A DNA stretch of 31,142 bases from Bacillota bacterium (lineage in GTDB: Bacteria > Bacillota > UBA4882 > UBA8346): assembly GCA_023394955.1 (NCBI GenBank), contig JAEWZY010000069.1, forward strand, positions 1-31,142, read 5' to 3'. The position numbers and the translations under genes are program-made. The notes under the pieces were generated by a model. That model saw only the letters and a program-made list of their open reading frames with translations. It did not search any database and had not been told where the DNA came from. Positions 23,551 through 31,142 of this stretch are shown here, piece by piece (position 1 is the stretch's first letter; each line of letters opens with the position of its first letter).

Positions 23551-24240
23551 ATGTTTTACGATCCTACTTTTTTGTTGTTAATTCCGGCTATAATTTTTAC
23601 CTTTTATGCCCAGTTTAAAGTGCAAGCCACTTTTAACAAATATCGGGACATCCGTGCGGTGTCTGGCCGGACCGGAGCCCAGGTGGCCAGGGAGATACTG
23701 GACCGTAGCAATTTATACGATGTTCCGGTGGAACTGACACCCGGTACCTTGTCTGATCATTACGATCCCCGCTCCCGGGTATTACGGCTCTCGCCCGAAG
23801 TTTATCATGGCCGATCTTTAGCAGCCTATGGAGTGGCTGCCCATGAAACGGGCCACGCCTTGCAGCACGCTGAGTCCTATGTGCCGTTAACCCTTAGAAA
23901 TGGAATTTTTCCAGTAGCTAGCCTCGGTTCCAATCTCGGATTTTTCCTCTTTTTTATCGGAATCATCTTCGGCGGAGGAAATACCTTTCTACTGGATCTG
24001 GGAATCATTTTATTCACATTTTTTGTGGCTTTTACCATCCTTACCTTACCGGTTGAGTTTAATGCCAGTAACCGGGCGCTGGCTATTCTCGGTGACAGCG
24101 GTTATTTAATGCGCGGCGAAGAACTTGGCGGAGCAAAAAAAGTATTAAACGCCGCCGCGTTAACTTATGTCGCTTCAGCGGCTACTGCTATTTTTCAATT
24201 GTTGCGAATGTTATTTATCCGGGGCGGCCGCGATGATTAG
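23551..24240 (+). CDS. Membrane zinc metalloprotease (YugP family, PF04298)
   Basis: The 229-residue protein carries the zinc-protease motif HETGH (98-102) in VAAHETGHALQHAESY, with E169 in LPVEFNASNRA as the probable third metal ligand. Hydrophobic segments lie at about 5-21, 127-143, 148-167 and 205-222, so it is an integral membrane protease with the active site next to the second segment. This matches the Bacillus YugP family, whose substrates are unknown. ATG at 23551 follows AAAAGGAGATG. It is placed between fmt and rsmB and overlaps rsmB by 8 bases, an arrangement seen in various clostridial-type genomes as far as I recall. Confidence 0.88.
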   Translation: MFYDPTFLLLIPAIIFTFYAQFKVQATFNKYRDIRAVSGRTGAQVAREILDRSNLYDVPVELTPGTLSDHYDPRSRVLRLSPEVYHGRSLAAYGVAAHETGHALQHAESYVPLTLRNGIFPVASLGSNLGFFLFFIGIIFGGGNTFLLDLGIILFTFFVAFTILTLPVEFNASNRALAILGDSGYLMRGEELGGAKKVLNAAALTYVASAATAIFQLLRMLFIRGGRDD

Positions 24241-25600
24241 GTTGACCGGCCGTCATTTGGCCCGGTTGGTTTTGGACCAATACGAGAATGAAGACGCCTA
24301 TCTGAATTTAGCATTGGCCAGGATCTTGGATCAGTTCAATCAAGCGGAACAACGGGAAAAAGATTTTTGTAGTGAATTAGTTTACGGCGTTTCACGTCGT
24401 TTGCTCAAGATCGATTTTATTCTGGGACGGCTACTAAGCCGTCCCTTAAATTCATTAAAAACTCCAGTCAAAAATATTCTACGGATCGCAATTTATCAGT
24501 TGCTTCAGCTTCCCGAAATACCGGAATATGCCGTAGTAAATACTGCGGTGGCTGAAACTAAAAGCACCAAATATTCGGGCTTAGCCGGATTGGTCAATGG
24601 GGTGCTTCGCAATTATTTGCGGAATAGCAAAAAGATCGTCTTGCCCAGCTTGAAGACTGAACCAGTCCAATATTTGTCATTAGAGTATTCGCACCCTAGT
24701 TGGTTGGTCCAGCGCTGGCTAGACCGATTTGGTTTTGAAATCACGGAATTGATCCTCAAGAATAATAACGAAAGCCCTCCCTTAACCGTGAGGATCAATC
24801 AACATCTAGCTGATTGTGAAAAATTTAAAAAAGAATTGACCGACCATGGAATTCATTGGCTGCCGGGGCGTTTTTTAAAAGAAGCCGTCATTCTCCGGGA
24901 TTTACCGTGCGCTCTCCCTGAACTCTCCCAATTTCAAGAAGGTAAAATATTCGTACAGGATGAAAGTTCGATGTTAGTAGCCCGTCTGCTAGCGCCGTGT
25001 CCCGGTGAAACCATCATTGACCTTTGCGCCGCCCCCGGTGGAAAAAGCACCCATATGGCTGAATTAACCGGTGATTGTTCCCAGATTATCAGCATCGACG
25101 ATCATCCGCACAAGATCAATTTGATCAAGGAAAACGCATCCCGCTTAAAACTGGAAAGCATTGAACCGGTTTTAGGGGATGCCCGTAAAGTATTTGTCGG
25201 GGAACAACGGCAGGTGGATGCGGTATTGGTTGACGCTCCCTGTTCAGGAACTGGAGTTCTCCGCCGTAGGGTGGACGCTAGATACCGTCGGAAGCAGGAA
25301 GATATTAAGGACTTAGCAGCCCTACAACGGGAAATACTCGAGCAAGCCGCCCGTCTGGTAAGGCCGGGCGGACGTTTGGTTTACAGCACTTGCACTTTGG
25401 AACCGGAAGAGAATCAAGAACAAATCAAGTGGTTCATTGGGGACCATTCCGAATTCCGGATTGAACCCTATTCTCAATTTCTTCCTCAGGGATTGGACGC
25501 TTGTTTAGCGGATCCCGACGGGCAATGGGCAACCTTATTGCCGATGGCCGATGGTGGCGACGGTTTTTTTATGTGCCGTTTAAAACGGATCAGTCCTTGA
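24233..25600 (+). CDS. rsmB: 16S rRNA (cytosine-967-C5) methyltransferase
   Basis: The 455-residue protein methylates C967 of 16S rRNA. An N-terminal NusB-like RNA-binding domain (about 1-135) holds AVVNTAVAETK and GLVNGVLRNYLR. The methyltransferase domain has the SAM-binding IIDLCAAPGGKST (261-273), the motif IV cysteine C337 in VDAPCSGTGVLRRR, and the catalytic nucleophile C387 in YSTCTLEPEEN. I place the start at ATG 24233 because it overlaps the preceding stop (8-base overlap), follows GGGGCGG, and begins like the family; the frame from 24167 lies inside the protease gene. The 3' end overlaps convergent apgM by 11 bases. Confidence 0.95.
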   Translation: MIRLTGRHLARLVLDQYENEDAYLNLALARILDQFNQAEQREKDFCSELVYGVSRRLLKIDFILGRLLSRPLNSLKTPVKNILRIAIYQLLQLPEIPEYAVVNTAVAETKSTKYSGLAGLVNGVLRNYLRNSKKIVLPSLKTEPVQYLSLEYSHPSWLVQRWLDRFGFEITELILKNNNESPPLTVRINQHLADCEKFKKELTDHGIHWLPGRFLKEAVILRDLPCALPELSQFQEGKIFVQDESSMLVARLLAPCPGETIIDLCAAPGGKSTHMAELTGDCSQIISIDDHPHKINLIKENASRLKLESIEPVLGDARKVFVGEQRQVDAVLVDAPCSGTGVLRRRVDARYRRKQEDIKDLAALQREILEQAARLVRPGGRLVYSTCTLEPEENQEQIKWFIGDHSEFRIEPYSQFLPQGLDACLADPDGQWATLLPMADGGDGFFMCRLKRISP

Positions 25601-26804
25601 TGAAATGGTCCATCAATCGGTATCCCTCTTCAACCTTGATTCCCGTTCCGGCAGCGGTGACTTCATCAAAAACAGCGGTTGAGCCGTTAACATTGTTTTT
25701 TCCAGCCTGATAGATGACAAACGGAACCGGGTCGTCTACGTGAGTTTTTAGGGCTATAGGGGTAGGATGGTCCGGTAAGAGCATTATTTTAAAATCGACT
25801 GTTATTTCCTGCAGTTCAGCTAGGATCATCTCTAAAACCTCGGCGTCAATTCTTTCGATGGCCTTGATTTTGGTTGATAAATCCCCTTGATGCCCGGCTT
25901 CGTCGGGGGCTTCGATATGTAAATAGACGAAGTCATCTCCGGCTTTAAAAGCCTCTAGAACCGCACGGGCTTTACCTTGAAAATTTGTATGAATATTGCC
26001 GGTGGCTCCTGGAACATTGATCACTTTTAACCCGGCGGCAATCCCAAGCCCCTTAGCTAAATCAACCGCGGAAATCACCGAACCGGTCAAACTGTATTTT
26101 TCCGTGAAACCAGTAATGTTAGGTTTGCGCCCTTCTCCCCAAAACCAAATGGAGTTGGCCGGATTAAGCCCCGCATCCCTCCGCGCTTGATTAACCGGGT
26201 GGTTTTCCAAAAACGGCCAGCTTTTTTTCATTAAATCGAGCAGGATATCGGAAGATTCGCCTTGAGGCAAATAGTCCCCGATTGGACGGTCGCTAATATC
26301 ATGGGGCGGTATTAAACAGCACTTTGAGGGGCCATTATGCCAAACCATTAAATGGCGGTAACTAATGCCGGGATAAAAGTTAATTTCCTTAGAGTTTAAC
26401 GCCCGGGCCAAGTCTTTGATTAAGACTTCCGACTCCGGGGTGGTGATCTCTCCGGCGCTATAATCCGCCATTATTCTTTCATCGATGGTAAGAGCGTCGC
26501 TAAGAGTCACTAAATTACAGCGAAAGGAAACATCCGTAAGAGCCATCTCAACTCCGATACTAATAGCCTCTAAGGGAGAACGTCCGGTGTAATATCGGCG
26601 AGGGTCGTAGCCCATTACCGCTAAATTGGCCACATCACTGCCGGGCGGCATTCCCGGAGGAACGTTTCTAACCAGGCCAACTTCTCCTAGCTGGGCCAAA
26701 CGGTCCATATTTGGTTTTTTACTTACTTGGAGCGGAGTTTTTCCATTTAGTTCCGGGAGCGGATAATCAGCCATTCCATCAGCTAAGACTACTAAATATT
26801 TCAA
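25590..26804 (-). CDS. apgM: Cofactor-independent phosphoglycerate mutase, archaeal type
   Basis: This protein of about 404 residues interconverts 3- and 2-phosphoglycerate. It belongs to the alkaline-phosphatase superfamily. The N-terminal metal site is VVLADGMADYPL, the nucleophile serine lies in PPGSDVANLAVMGYDPRRYYTGRSPLEA, and the C-terminal metal ligands are in YLHIEAPDEAGHQGD and LLPDHPTP. This is the ApgM/BPG-independent archaeal form, not GpmI. TTG at 26804 (MKYLVVLADGM) fits the AAGGTGATC ribosome binding site at about 7-8 nt; a GTG at 26813 overlaps that site and is less likely. It is transcribed alone against rsmB, with a good sigma-A promoter. Confidence 0.93.
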   Translation of the reverse strand: MKYLVVLADGMADYPLPELNGKTPLQVSKKPNMDRLAQLGEVGLVRNVPPGMPPGSDVANLAVMGYDPRRYYTGRSPLEAISIGVEMALTDVSFRCNLVTLSDALTIDERIMADYSAGEITTPESEVLIKDLARALNSKEINFYPGISYRHLMVWHNGPSKCCLIPPHDISDRPIGDYLPQGESSDILLDLMKKSWPFLENHPVNQARRDAGLNPANSIWFWGEGRKPNITGFTEKYSLTGSVISAVDLAKGLGIAAGLKVINVPGATGNIHTNFQGKARAVLEAFKAGDDFVYLHIEAPDEAGHQGDLSTKIKAIERIDAEVLEMILAELQEITVDFKIMLLPDHPTPIALKTHVDDPVPFVIYQAGKNNVNGSTAVFDEVTAAGTGIKVEEGYRLMDHFIKD

Positions 26805-26852
26805 ATTGATCACCTTGCTTCATTAGTGTCTGGTCATTTTCTAATATAACCA

Positions 26853-26881
26853 ATTATAGAATAAGGGAGTAAATATGGCAA
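26853..26881 (-). promoter_or_regulatory. Sigma-A promoter of apgM
   Basis: On the minus strand TTGCCA (26881-26876) and a perfect TATAAT (26858-26853) are 17 nt apart. The transcript would begin near 26846, about 42 nt before the TTG start. Confidence 0.75.
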
Positions 26882-26973
26882 TTGAATAAATAAGATCATT
26901 GTTTAATTGTTCGGCTGGCCGGGATGTGTATTAAAATTTAAATAATTTGTAATTAAAAATCCAGATTACTTTA

Positions 26974-27002
26974 TTGACAGTGTAGAAGCCTCGTGATATA
27001 TT
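26974..27002 (+). promoter_or_regulatory. Strong sigma-A promoter of the homocysteine operon
   Basis: Perfect TTGACA (26974-26979), a 17-nt spacer and TATATT (26997-27002) preceded by TG at 26994-26995 (extended -10). The transcript would start near 27009, 30 bases before the riboswitch. Confidence 0.85.
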
Positions 27003-27038
27003 TGTAAATAAATTATTTGCTTAAATTAATATTTACTG

Positions 27039-27174
27039 CTCATCAAGAGAGGTGGAGGGACTGGCCCGTCGAAGCCTCGGCAACCTTCGCGCAAGCGAAC
27101 CCGGTGCCAAATCCAGCAGGTATTCCTGGCAGATGAGAGGTTTTGGTCTTAGCCTCTTTGAGAGGCTTTTTTTA
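27039..27174 (+). ncRNA. SAM-I (S-box) riboswitch with terminator
   Basis: The aptamer spans 27039-27137. P1 forms from CTCATC (27039-27044) and GATGAG (27132-27137). The conserved S-box core AGAGGTGGAGGGACTGGCCC at 27048-27067 and the later GGCAACC and GGTGCCAA elements are present. The expression platform has a terminator, AGCCTCT (27151-27157) with AGAGGCT (27161-27167), ending in a T run. The competing antiterminator would pair GAGAGG (27135-27140), part of P1, with CCTCTT (27153-27158). High S-adenosylmethionine should therefore stop transcription of the three genes downstream. This is a transcriptional OFF switch of the classic Bacillota kind. Confidence 0.96.
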
Positions 27175-27198
27175 TTTTTATAAACGAGGTGGGTAATT

Positions 27199-28359
27199 AT
27201 GAAGACTTATGCCGAGATTAATGAGAAAATCCGACAAGGCAAAGCGGTGGTTTTTACCGCTGAGGAAATTATCAAGGTTGTAAAGGAAAAAGGATATCAA
27301 ACCGCTGCAAAAGAAGTGGATGTAGTAACTACCGCCACTTTTGGGCCGATGTGCTCATCAGGAGCTTTTTTGAACTTCGGCCATTCCGACCCGCCGATCC
27401 GCATGGCTAAAGTATGGCTTAATGATGTCCCGGCTTACGCCGGTATTGCTGCAGTAGATGCTTATATAGGGGCTACGGAGCTCTCTGAGACTAAGAACTT
27501 TGCCTATGGCGGAGCTCATGTCATCGAGGCTTTGGTCAGAGGTGAAAAGGTCCATCTAAAAGCGACTTCCTATGGGACCGATTGCTATCCCCGAAAAGAT
27601 ATCCAAACTTTAGTGGGATTAAAGGATCTGAATCAAGCCTACCTTTTTAACCCTAGGAACGCATACCAAAATTACTCGGTGGCGGTTAATTCGTCAAATC
27701 GGACCATCTATACTTATATGGGAACTTTATTGCCGAATTTCGGTAATGCGACCTACTCCACGGCCGGGGAATTAAGTCCGTTATTAAATGACCCTTATTA
27801 CCGGACAATTGGAATCGGGACCCGGATTTTCCTGGGAGGAGGCGTTGGGTATGTGGCATGGGAAGGCACTCAACATAATCCCGGTCAAAACCGGGATTCC
27901 AATGGAATTCCTACCGCTTCCGCCGGAACCTTGGCTTTAATCGGCGATTTAAAACAGATGAAATCGGAATTTCTCCGGGCCGCCCTGTTTGAACGTTATG
28001 GGGTAAGCATGTATCTGGGCGTTGGCATCCCGATCCCGATCTTGGATGAAGCCATCTTAAGACAGACTGCGGTTTCGAACCGGGAGATCCGCGCCACAGT
28101 GGTTGATTATAGCGTGCCGAAGCGTTCCAAACCCAATTTCGGCCAGGTTAGCTATGAGGAGCTTCGCTCCGGCTCGATTACGATTAATGATAAAAAAATA
28201 TCGACAGCGCCCCTGTCATCCTTATATCATGCCCGGCAAATCGCGGGAATTCTCAAAGAATGGATCAATAACGGGCATTTCTGTCTTACCGAACCGGTGC
28301 AAGCTTTGCCGAAAGAATCGTCTGTCAAACCATTGGAAATATCTGAAGGGGAGGTTTAA
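27199..28359 (+). CDS. DUF39 homocysteine biosynthesis protein
   Basis: The 386-residue protein is a DUF39 member. In Methanosarcina acetivorans the homologue MA1821 is needed, with a NIL-ferredoxin partner, to convert aspartate semialdehyde and sulfide to homocysteine without O-acylhomoserine intermediates. Two conserved cysteines are visible, C52 in GPMCSSGAFLNFGHSDPP and C129 in YGTDCYPRKD, plausible carriers of persulfide sulfur. Further family features are YVAWEGTQHNPGQNRDSNG and the LIGDLKQMKSEFLRAA stretch. There is no CBS-domain tail, which some archaeal relatives have. ATG at 27199 follows ACGAGGTGGG. It is the first gene behind a SAM-I riboswitch, so it is expected to be on when methionine and SAM are low. 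Confidence 0.9.
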   Translation: MKTYAEINEKIRQGKAVVFTAEEIIKVVKEKGYQTAAKEVDVVTTATFGPMCSSGAFLNFGHSDPPIRMAKVWLNDVPAYAGIAAVDAYIGATELSETKNFAYGGAHVIEALVRGEKVHLKATSYGTDCYPRKDIQTLVGLKDLNQAYLFNPRNAYQNYSVAVNSSNRTIYTYMGTLLPNFGNATYSTAGELSPLLNDPYYRTIGIGTRIFLGGGVGYVAWEGTQHNPGQNRDSNGIPTASAGTLALIGDLKQMKSEFLRAALFERYGVSMYLGVGIPIPILDEAILRQTAVSNREIRATVVDYSVPKRSKPNFGQVSYEELRSGSITINDKKISTAPLSSLYHARQIAGILKEWINNGHFCLTEPVQALPKESSVKPLEISEGEV

Positions 28360-28361
28360 TC

Positions 28362-28772
28362 ATGGCCAAGAAAAAGATAGTGCTTACATTTCCCCCGGAA
28401 TTAACCGAGTCGCCCTTGACTTATCATTTAGTAAAAGATTTTGACCTGGCGATTAATATTTTAAAAGCCAAGATAACTCCGGGCGAAGAGGGTAAATTAG
28501 TGTTGGAGCTTTCTAACGGAGCTGAGGAAAGAATTGAGGCGGGAATTGACTACTTGAAAAAGCAGGGAGTTTTCGTCGAACCGCTTAGTAAAGAGATCGT
28601 CCTCGATGAAGCAAAATGCGTTCATTGCGGCAGTTGTACCGGAGTCTGCCGTCCGCAAGCATTAAGCATTAACGCCCCCGACTGGCAATTGAAATTTGAT
28701 AAAGAACTTTGCATTGTTTGCGAATCCTGTGTTAAAGCTTGTCCTATGCAAGTTATTAAGGTGAGCTTTTAA
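28362..28772 (+). CDS. NIL-domain 4Fe-4S ferredoxin for homocysteine synthesis
   Basis: The 136-residue protein fuses an N-terminal NIL domain (about 5-75, KIVLTFPPELTESPLTYHLV) to a two-cluster ferredoxin. Cluster ligands are C86, C89, C92, C96 (CVHCGSCTGVCRP) and C117, C120, C123, C127 (CIVCESCVKACPM). It corresponds to MA1822 of Methanosarcina, which supplies electrons for reductive sulfur transfer to aspartate semialdehyde together with the DUF39 protein. NIL domains often accompany methionine uptake or synthesis genes, which suits this operon. Its ATG sits two bases after the DUF39 stop behind GGGGAGG, giving tight coupling and probably balanced amounts of the two proteins. Confidence 0.9.
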   Translation: MAKKKIVLTFPPELTESPLTYHLVKDFDLAINILKAKITPGEEGKLVLELSNGAEERIEAGIDYLKKQGVFVEPLSKEIVLDEAKCVHCGSCTGVCRPQALSINAPDWQLKFDKELCIVCESCVKACPMQVIKVSF

Positions 28773-29543
28773 ATGCTTGACCAGGAAGGGACTTACCGCA
28801 GACGGCTTGATGTGGAACGGACTTACCGTTCTATGACAGCTCAGGATCTGTTCCAATACAGAGTGGCGGTTGGCGAAAGTGATCTTTGGATTCAATCGGA
28901 ACAGGATCTCAAACTAGAGATTGAGCATTGTTTAAAGTATTACCGTCGCCAAATCAAAGGATATCTTGATACCCATCCTGGTTTTCGCGAATCATTAACC
29001 CCTTGGCCGGAAGATAATCAAGCCCCGGAAATAGTACAATTAATGATTCGGGCCGCCGATTTAACCGGAGTCGGCCCTATGGCTGCAGTCGCCGGAACCA
29101 TAGCGGGGATGATCGGAAAAGAATTTGATACCAAAATCCACGCGGAATTGATCATTGAAAATGGGGGAGACATCTATCTCCGTTCCCGAGAAGAAAGAGT
29201 AATCGCGGTTTTTGCCGGTTCTAATTCCCCCTTCTCCGGAAAACTAGGTGTATTAATCCAACCTCAACCAGACGGCATCGGTGTCTGCACCTCTTCCGGA
29301 ACCATAGGACCATCACTTAGCTTTGGCAAGGCTGACGCGGTAATGATTCTCGCTTCGGATCCCTCCTTGGCGGATGCGGCTGCTACTGCTGGAGCGAACC
29401 GTGTTCAGAACAGCTCTGATCTCTCTAAAACCATAGGTTTTTTAAGAGATATTCCAGGAATAAGAGGCGCCTTAATCGTTAAAGATCAAAAGGTGGCGGT
29501 TTGGGGAGAAATTGAATTAACCCCGATTAATAATTCCAATTAA
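28773..29543 (+). CDS. UPF0280 protein, ApbE-like, sulfide assimilation
   Basis: The 256-residue protein is a UPF0280 (COG2122) member with an ApbE-like fold. It begins with YRRRLDVERTYRSMTAQDLFQYRVAVGESDLWI and has the hallmark GPMAAVAGTIAG (about 107-118) and the IIENGGDIYLRS segment, followed by GVCTSSGTIGPSLSFGKADAV. In Methanosarcina the homologue MA1715 supports efficient sulfide assimilation at low sulfide, working with MA1821 and MA1822, but its gene lies elsewhere there; here it completes one operon. ATG at 28773 directly follows the stop of the ferredoxin gene, with AAGGTGAG as ribosome binding site inside that gene. A strong terminator follows. The exact chemistry is unknown. Confidence 0.87.
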   Translation: MLDQEGTYRRRLDVERTYRSMTAQDLFQYRVAVGESDLWIQSEQDLKLEIEHCLKYYRRQIKGYLDTHPGFRESLTPWPEDNQAPEIVQLMIRAADLTGVGPMAAVAGTIAGMIGKEFDTKIHAELIIENGGDIYLRSREERVIAVFAGSNSPFSGKLGVLIQPQPDGIGVCTSSGTIGPSLSFGKADAVMILASDPSLADAAATAGANRVQNSSDLSKTIGFLRDIPGIRGALIVKDQKVAVWGEIELTPINNSN

Positions 29544-29569
29544 TATTTGGTTCAAATAATATTTAGTTT

Positions 29570-29606
29570 AATGTCGCAAATTCACCATAGTTGCGACATT
29601 TTTTGT
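29570..29606 (+). terminator. Terminator of the homocysteine operon
   Basis: AATGTCGCAA (29570-29579) pairs perfectly with TTGCGACATT (29591-29600) around an 11-nt loop and continues into TTTTGTT. It closes the three-gene operon. Confidence 0.9.
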
Positions 29607-29629
29607 TCCTAGACTATCAGTAAACATGA

Positions 29630-29657
29630 TTGACAAGACTGAGTTGGATATTGTAAT
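29630..29657 (+). promoter_or_regulatory. Candidate sigma-A promoter of the Myb-like regulator gene
   Basis: TTGACA (29630-29635) is followed after 16 nt by TGTAAT (29652-29657). It would give a leader of about 215 nt to the ATG at 29878. That leader is very AT-rich and I see no gene, riboswitch or clear hairpin in it; a closer promoter could exist. Confidence 0.4.
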
Positions 29658-29877
29658 ACTTAATAATTATTTATAGGTACTGATTGTCAGCCGCATCATC
29701 AAACAATAAATACTATAGCCTTAGTTTGGACTGTAAAAATTACTGTTTGGTATTTGGAAATCTGTTGCTGAAAAAGTGACATAAATATTTTTTGTAATTT
29801 AGCATAATTAACATTTCCCTGGAACAAAATATGATAGAACCTGCTTTTGGTGGAACATATATTTAGGAGGGAAGAAA

Positions 29878-30888
29878 ATGCCTGATAATGCATTAGCGGT
29901 TGCAGGGGCGCCATTAATAAAAACAAAACCGCGTTATACCGAGACTGAAAACGAAATTCTTTTTGAATCATGGTGGAATCCCCAAAAAAGAAGGGAATTA
30001 GTAGGTCGGCTCGGCAGAAAGATGAGTGCGCTACGAAGCCAATTTTGTCGTCTATTAAAAGAGAAAGGTATGTCAAATCAAGATTATTATAATATGATGC
30101 AATCGAAATATGCCGGCGACTCTACAACTGCGCCCAGGAAAAGAAGCCGTGAATTAAAGGATATTGATCGTATCATACTTGAAACTTTCAGCAAGCACCA
30201 AGCGTTGGGAAATTCTAGAGCCGAAGCCTGTGCCGAATTACAGCAAAAACTGGGGAATCCTTTTACTCCCGCTGCTCTAAAACTCCGTTTTTACCGTTTG
30301 ATTAAAAGATTGAATTATTCGGACGATGATTTGATTGCTATGGGGCAACAGTATTTAAATGATAATAATCCAAATGTAAAAGCGAGTGATACGAAGAGTA
30401 GCCGTACAGTTAGTCATCCTCAAATTAATGAAGAAATGATAGCCCCGAAAATTAACGGGCCTGAGGAATCAAATTCATTTTTATACCAACTTTCATCACT
30501 TCCCGAAACTTTAAGAAATTTAGAAGAACGGGTTGCCAGAATTGAAATTAACCAGCGGCATCAATTGGATTTGCGAGGATTCATCGAACATTTGTTAGCT
30601 GTCGAGAGGGATTTAAAACGCGAAGATAAATTAATGGAAGAAATCCAACGTTTGCTGGATGAGAACGAGCAGTTGCAAAAGGCTAGTGAAAGGGATCGGG
30701 AGCGGCTTAAAAAACGAGAAAACGAATTGGCTGATGTCTATAAGATGTTAAATACGATGTTAACCGATTTTATGCACTTGGAAAGTGTTTCAAAATTAGC
30801 GTCTTTAGGCGACTTTATGCACCGTTTGGAGATAACTGTAGATCAATTTGGAAATGTGCTCAAAAGTAAGCGGGTTGGTTCGCAATGA
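29878..30888 (+). CDS. Myb/SANT-like DNA-binding protein with coiled coil, RsfA-like
   Basis: The 336-residue protein has two helical Myb/SANT-like segments. The first covers about 19-65 (RYTETENEILFESWW ... LGRKMSALRSQFCRLL). The second covers about 95-147 (DIDRIILETFSKHQALGNSR ... FTPAALKLRFYRLIKRL). After a polar linker, residues about 208-300 form a long charged coiled coil (TLRNLEERVARIE, EEIQRLLDENEQLQ, ERDRERLKKRENEL). The second segment resembles the DNA-binding part of RsfA, a prespore-specific regulator of Bacillus, and the coiled coil is also a feature of that family, so a sporulation regulator is plausible but not certain. ATG at 29878 follows AGGAGGG. It overlaps the next gene by four bases. 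Confidence 0.7.
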   Translation: MPDNALAVAGAPLIKTKPRYTETENEILFESWWNPQKRRELVGRLGRKMSALRSQFCRLLKEKGMSNQDYYNMMQSKYAGDSTTAPRKRSRELKDIDRIILETFSKHQALGNSRAEACAELQQKLGNPFTPAALKLRFYRLIKRLNYSDDDLIAMGQQYLNDNNPNVKASDTKSSRTVSHPQINEEMIAPKINGPEESNSFLYQLSSLPETLRNLEERVARIEINQRHQLDLRGFIEHLLAVERDLKREDKLMEEIQRLLDENEQLQKASERDRERLKKRENELADVYKMLNTMLTDFMHLESVSKLASLGDFMHRLEITVDQFGNVLKSKRVGSQ

Positions 30889-31094
30889 CTCGGGAAAAGA
30901 CGTATAAGGTATTGACCACTCCAGGTTTGTCCATTCATACAGTAGGCGAATGCAAGGATTGCATCAATCATACTTCGGAAAACACTTGTCAGATATGGGC
31001 TTTTCCGGGAGAAAAATGGAACATGGAGAGCGGTTGCGACAGTTACCATTCCTTTTTAGCGGATTCAGGTGACATAAATTCGATTGAAAGTTGA
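30885..31094 (+). CDS. Small cysteine-containing protein, possibly zinc-binding
   Basis: The 69-residue protein has four cysteines (C23, C26, C35, C51), with C23-x2-C26 in VGECKDCINHT, an arrangement that could hold a metal such as zinc. No membrane segment or known family is seen. Its ATG lies inside the end of the Myb-like gene (ATGA overlap), so the two are translationally coupled, and it may act with that regulator. No ribosome binding site stronger than the coupling is evident. No terminator appears in the 48 bases left in the window. Confidence 0.65.
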   Translation: MTREKTYKVLTTPGLSIHTVGECKDCINHTSENTCQIWAFPGEKWNMESGCDSYHSFLADSGDINSIES

Positions 31095-31142
31095 ATTCTG
31101 ATTTAGGTTCCGAATCAATATTCTCTTAAATCCTTATCGGAG

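Noticed and set aside
24167..24232. Longer N-terminus for the rsmB product
   Set aside because: The extra 22 residues lie inside the protease gene in another frame and do not fit the family; ATG at 24233 has the coupling overlap and family start.

Overview
The window reads as a chromosome fragment of an endospore-forming Bacillota. Three things point there. The core block yicC-remA-gmk-rpoZ-priA-def-fmt-rsmB has the order typical of that phylum. There is a spore-coat gene island with CotS, CgeB and DUF3794/SPOCS relatives. Strong AGGAGG-type ribosome binding sites often drive TTG or GTG starts. I cannot name a genus. The actinobacterial-type IHF gene and the DUF39 homocysteine operon suggest a deep-branching clostridial-type lineage rather than Bacillus, but that is inference.

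Bases 1-14119 form an accessory spore-envelope island. It holds the tail of an unidentified gene, a CotS-like kinase-fold protein translationally linked to a GT4 glycosyltransferase, a GT-D-type glycosyltransferase followed by a 21-bp minisatellite, a GT2 gene, a CgeB-like gene, and a three-gene overlapping GT2 operon on the minus strand. Next come a small membrane protein, a three-repeat DUF3794 (SPOCS) protein, a 678-residue protein that appears to be built of about five diverged SPOCS-like modules, another GT4 gene and an orphan 140-residue protein. Six of these transcription units carry a CATANNNTA box, the -10 motif of mother-cell sigma factor K. At five of them the box sits 20-45 nt before the ribosome binding site or start. 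Two have AC exactly 17 nt upstream. I infer that much of the island is a late mother-cell regulon that builds and glycosylates the spore surface.

Bases 14186-16682 (minus strand) hold an ECF sigma factor with its zinc-binding membrane anti-sigma factor, then an HtrA-type membrane-anchored protease; this looks like an envelope-stress module. Bases 16960-25600 (plus strand) are the housekeeping block: yicC, an actinobacterial-type integration host factor gene, remA, gmk, rpoZ, a terminator, priA, def, fmt, a membrane zinc protease and rsmB. The coaBC gene usual between rpoZ and priA is absent. apgM lies convergent to rsmB and has a good sigma-A promoter.

Bases 26974-29606 are a compact sulfur-assimilation operon. 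A consensus promoter and a SAM-I riboswitch with its terminator control a DUF39 protein, a NIL-domain ferredoxin and a UPF0280 protein. These match the three-protein set studied in methanogens for making homocysteine from aspartate semialdehyde and sulfide. The window ends with a Myb-like regulator that may be RsfA-related and a small cysteine-containing protein. I found no tRNA, rRNA, CRISPR array, insertion sequence or phage gene.
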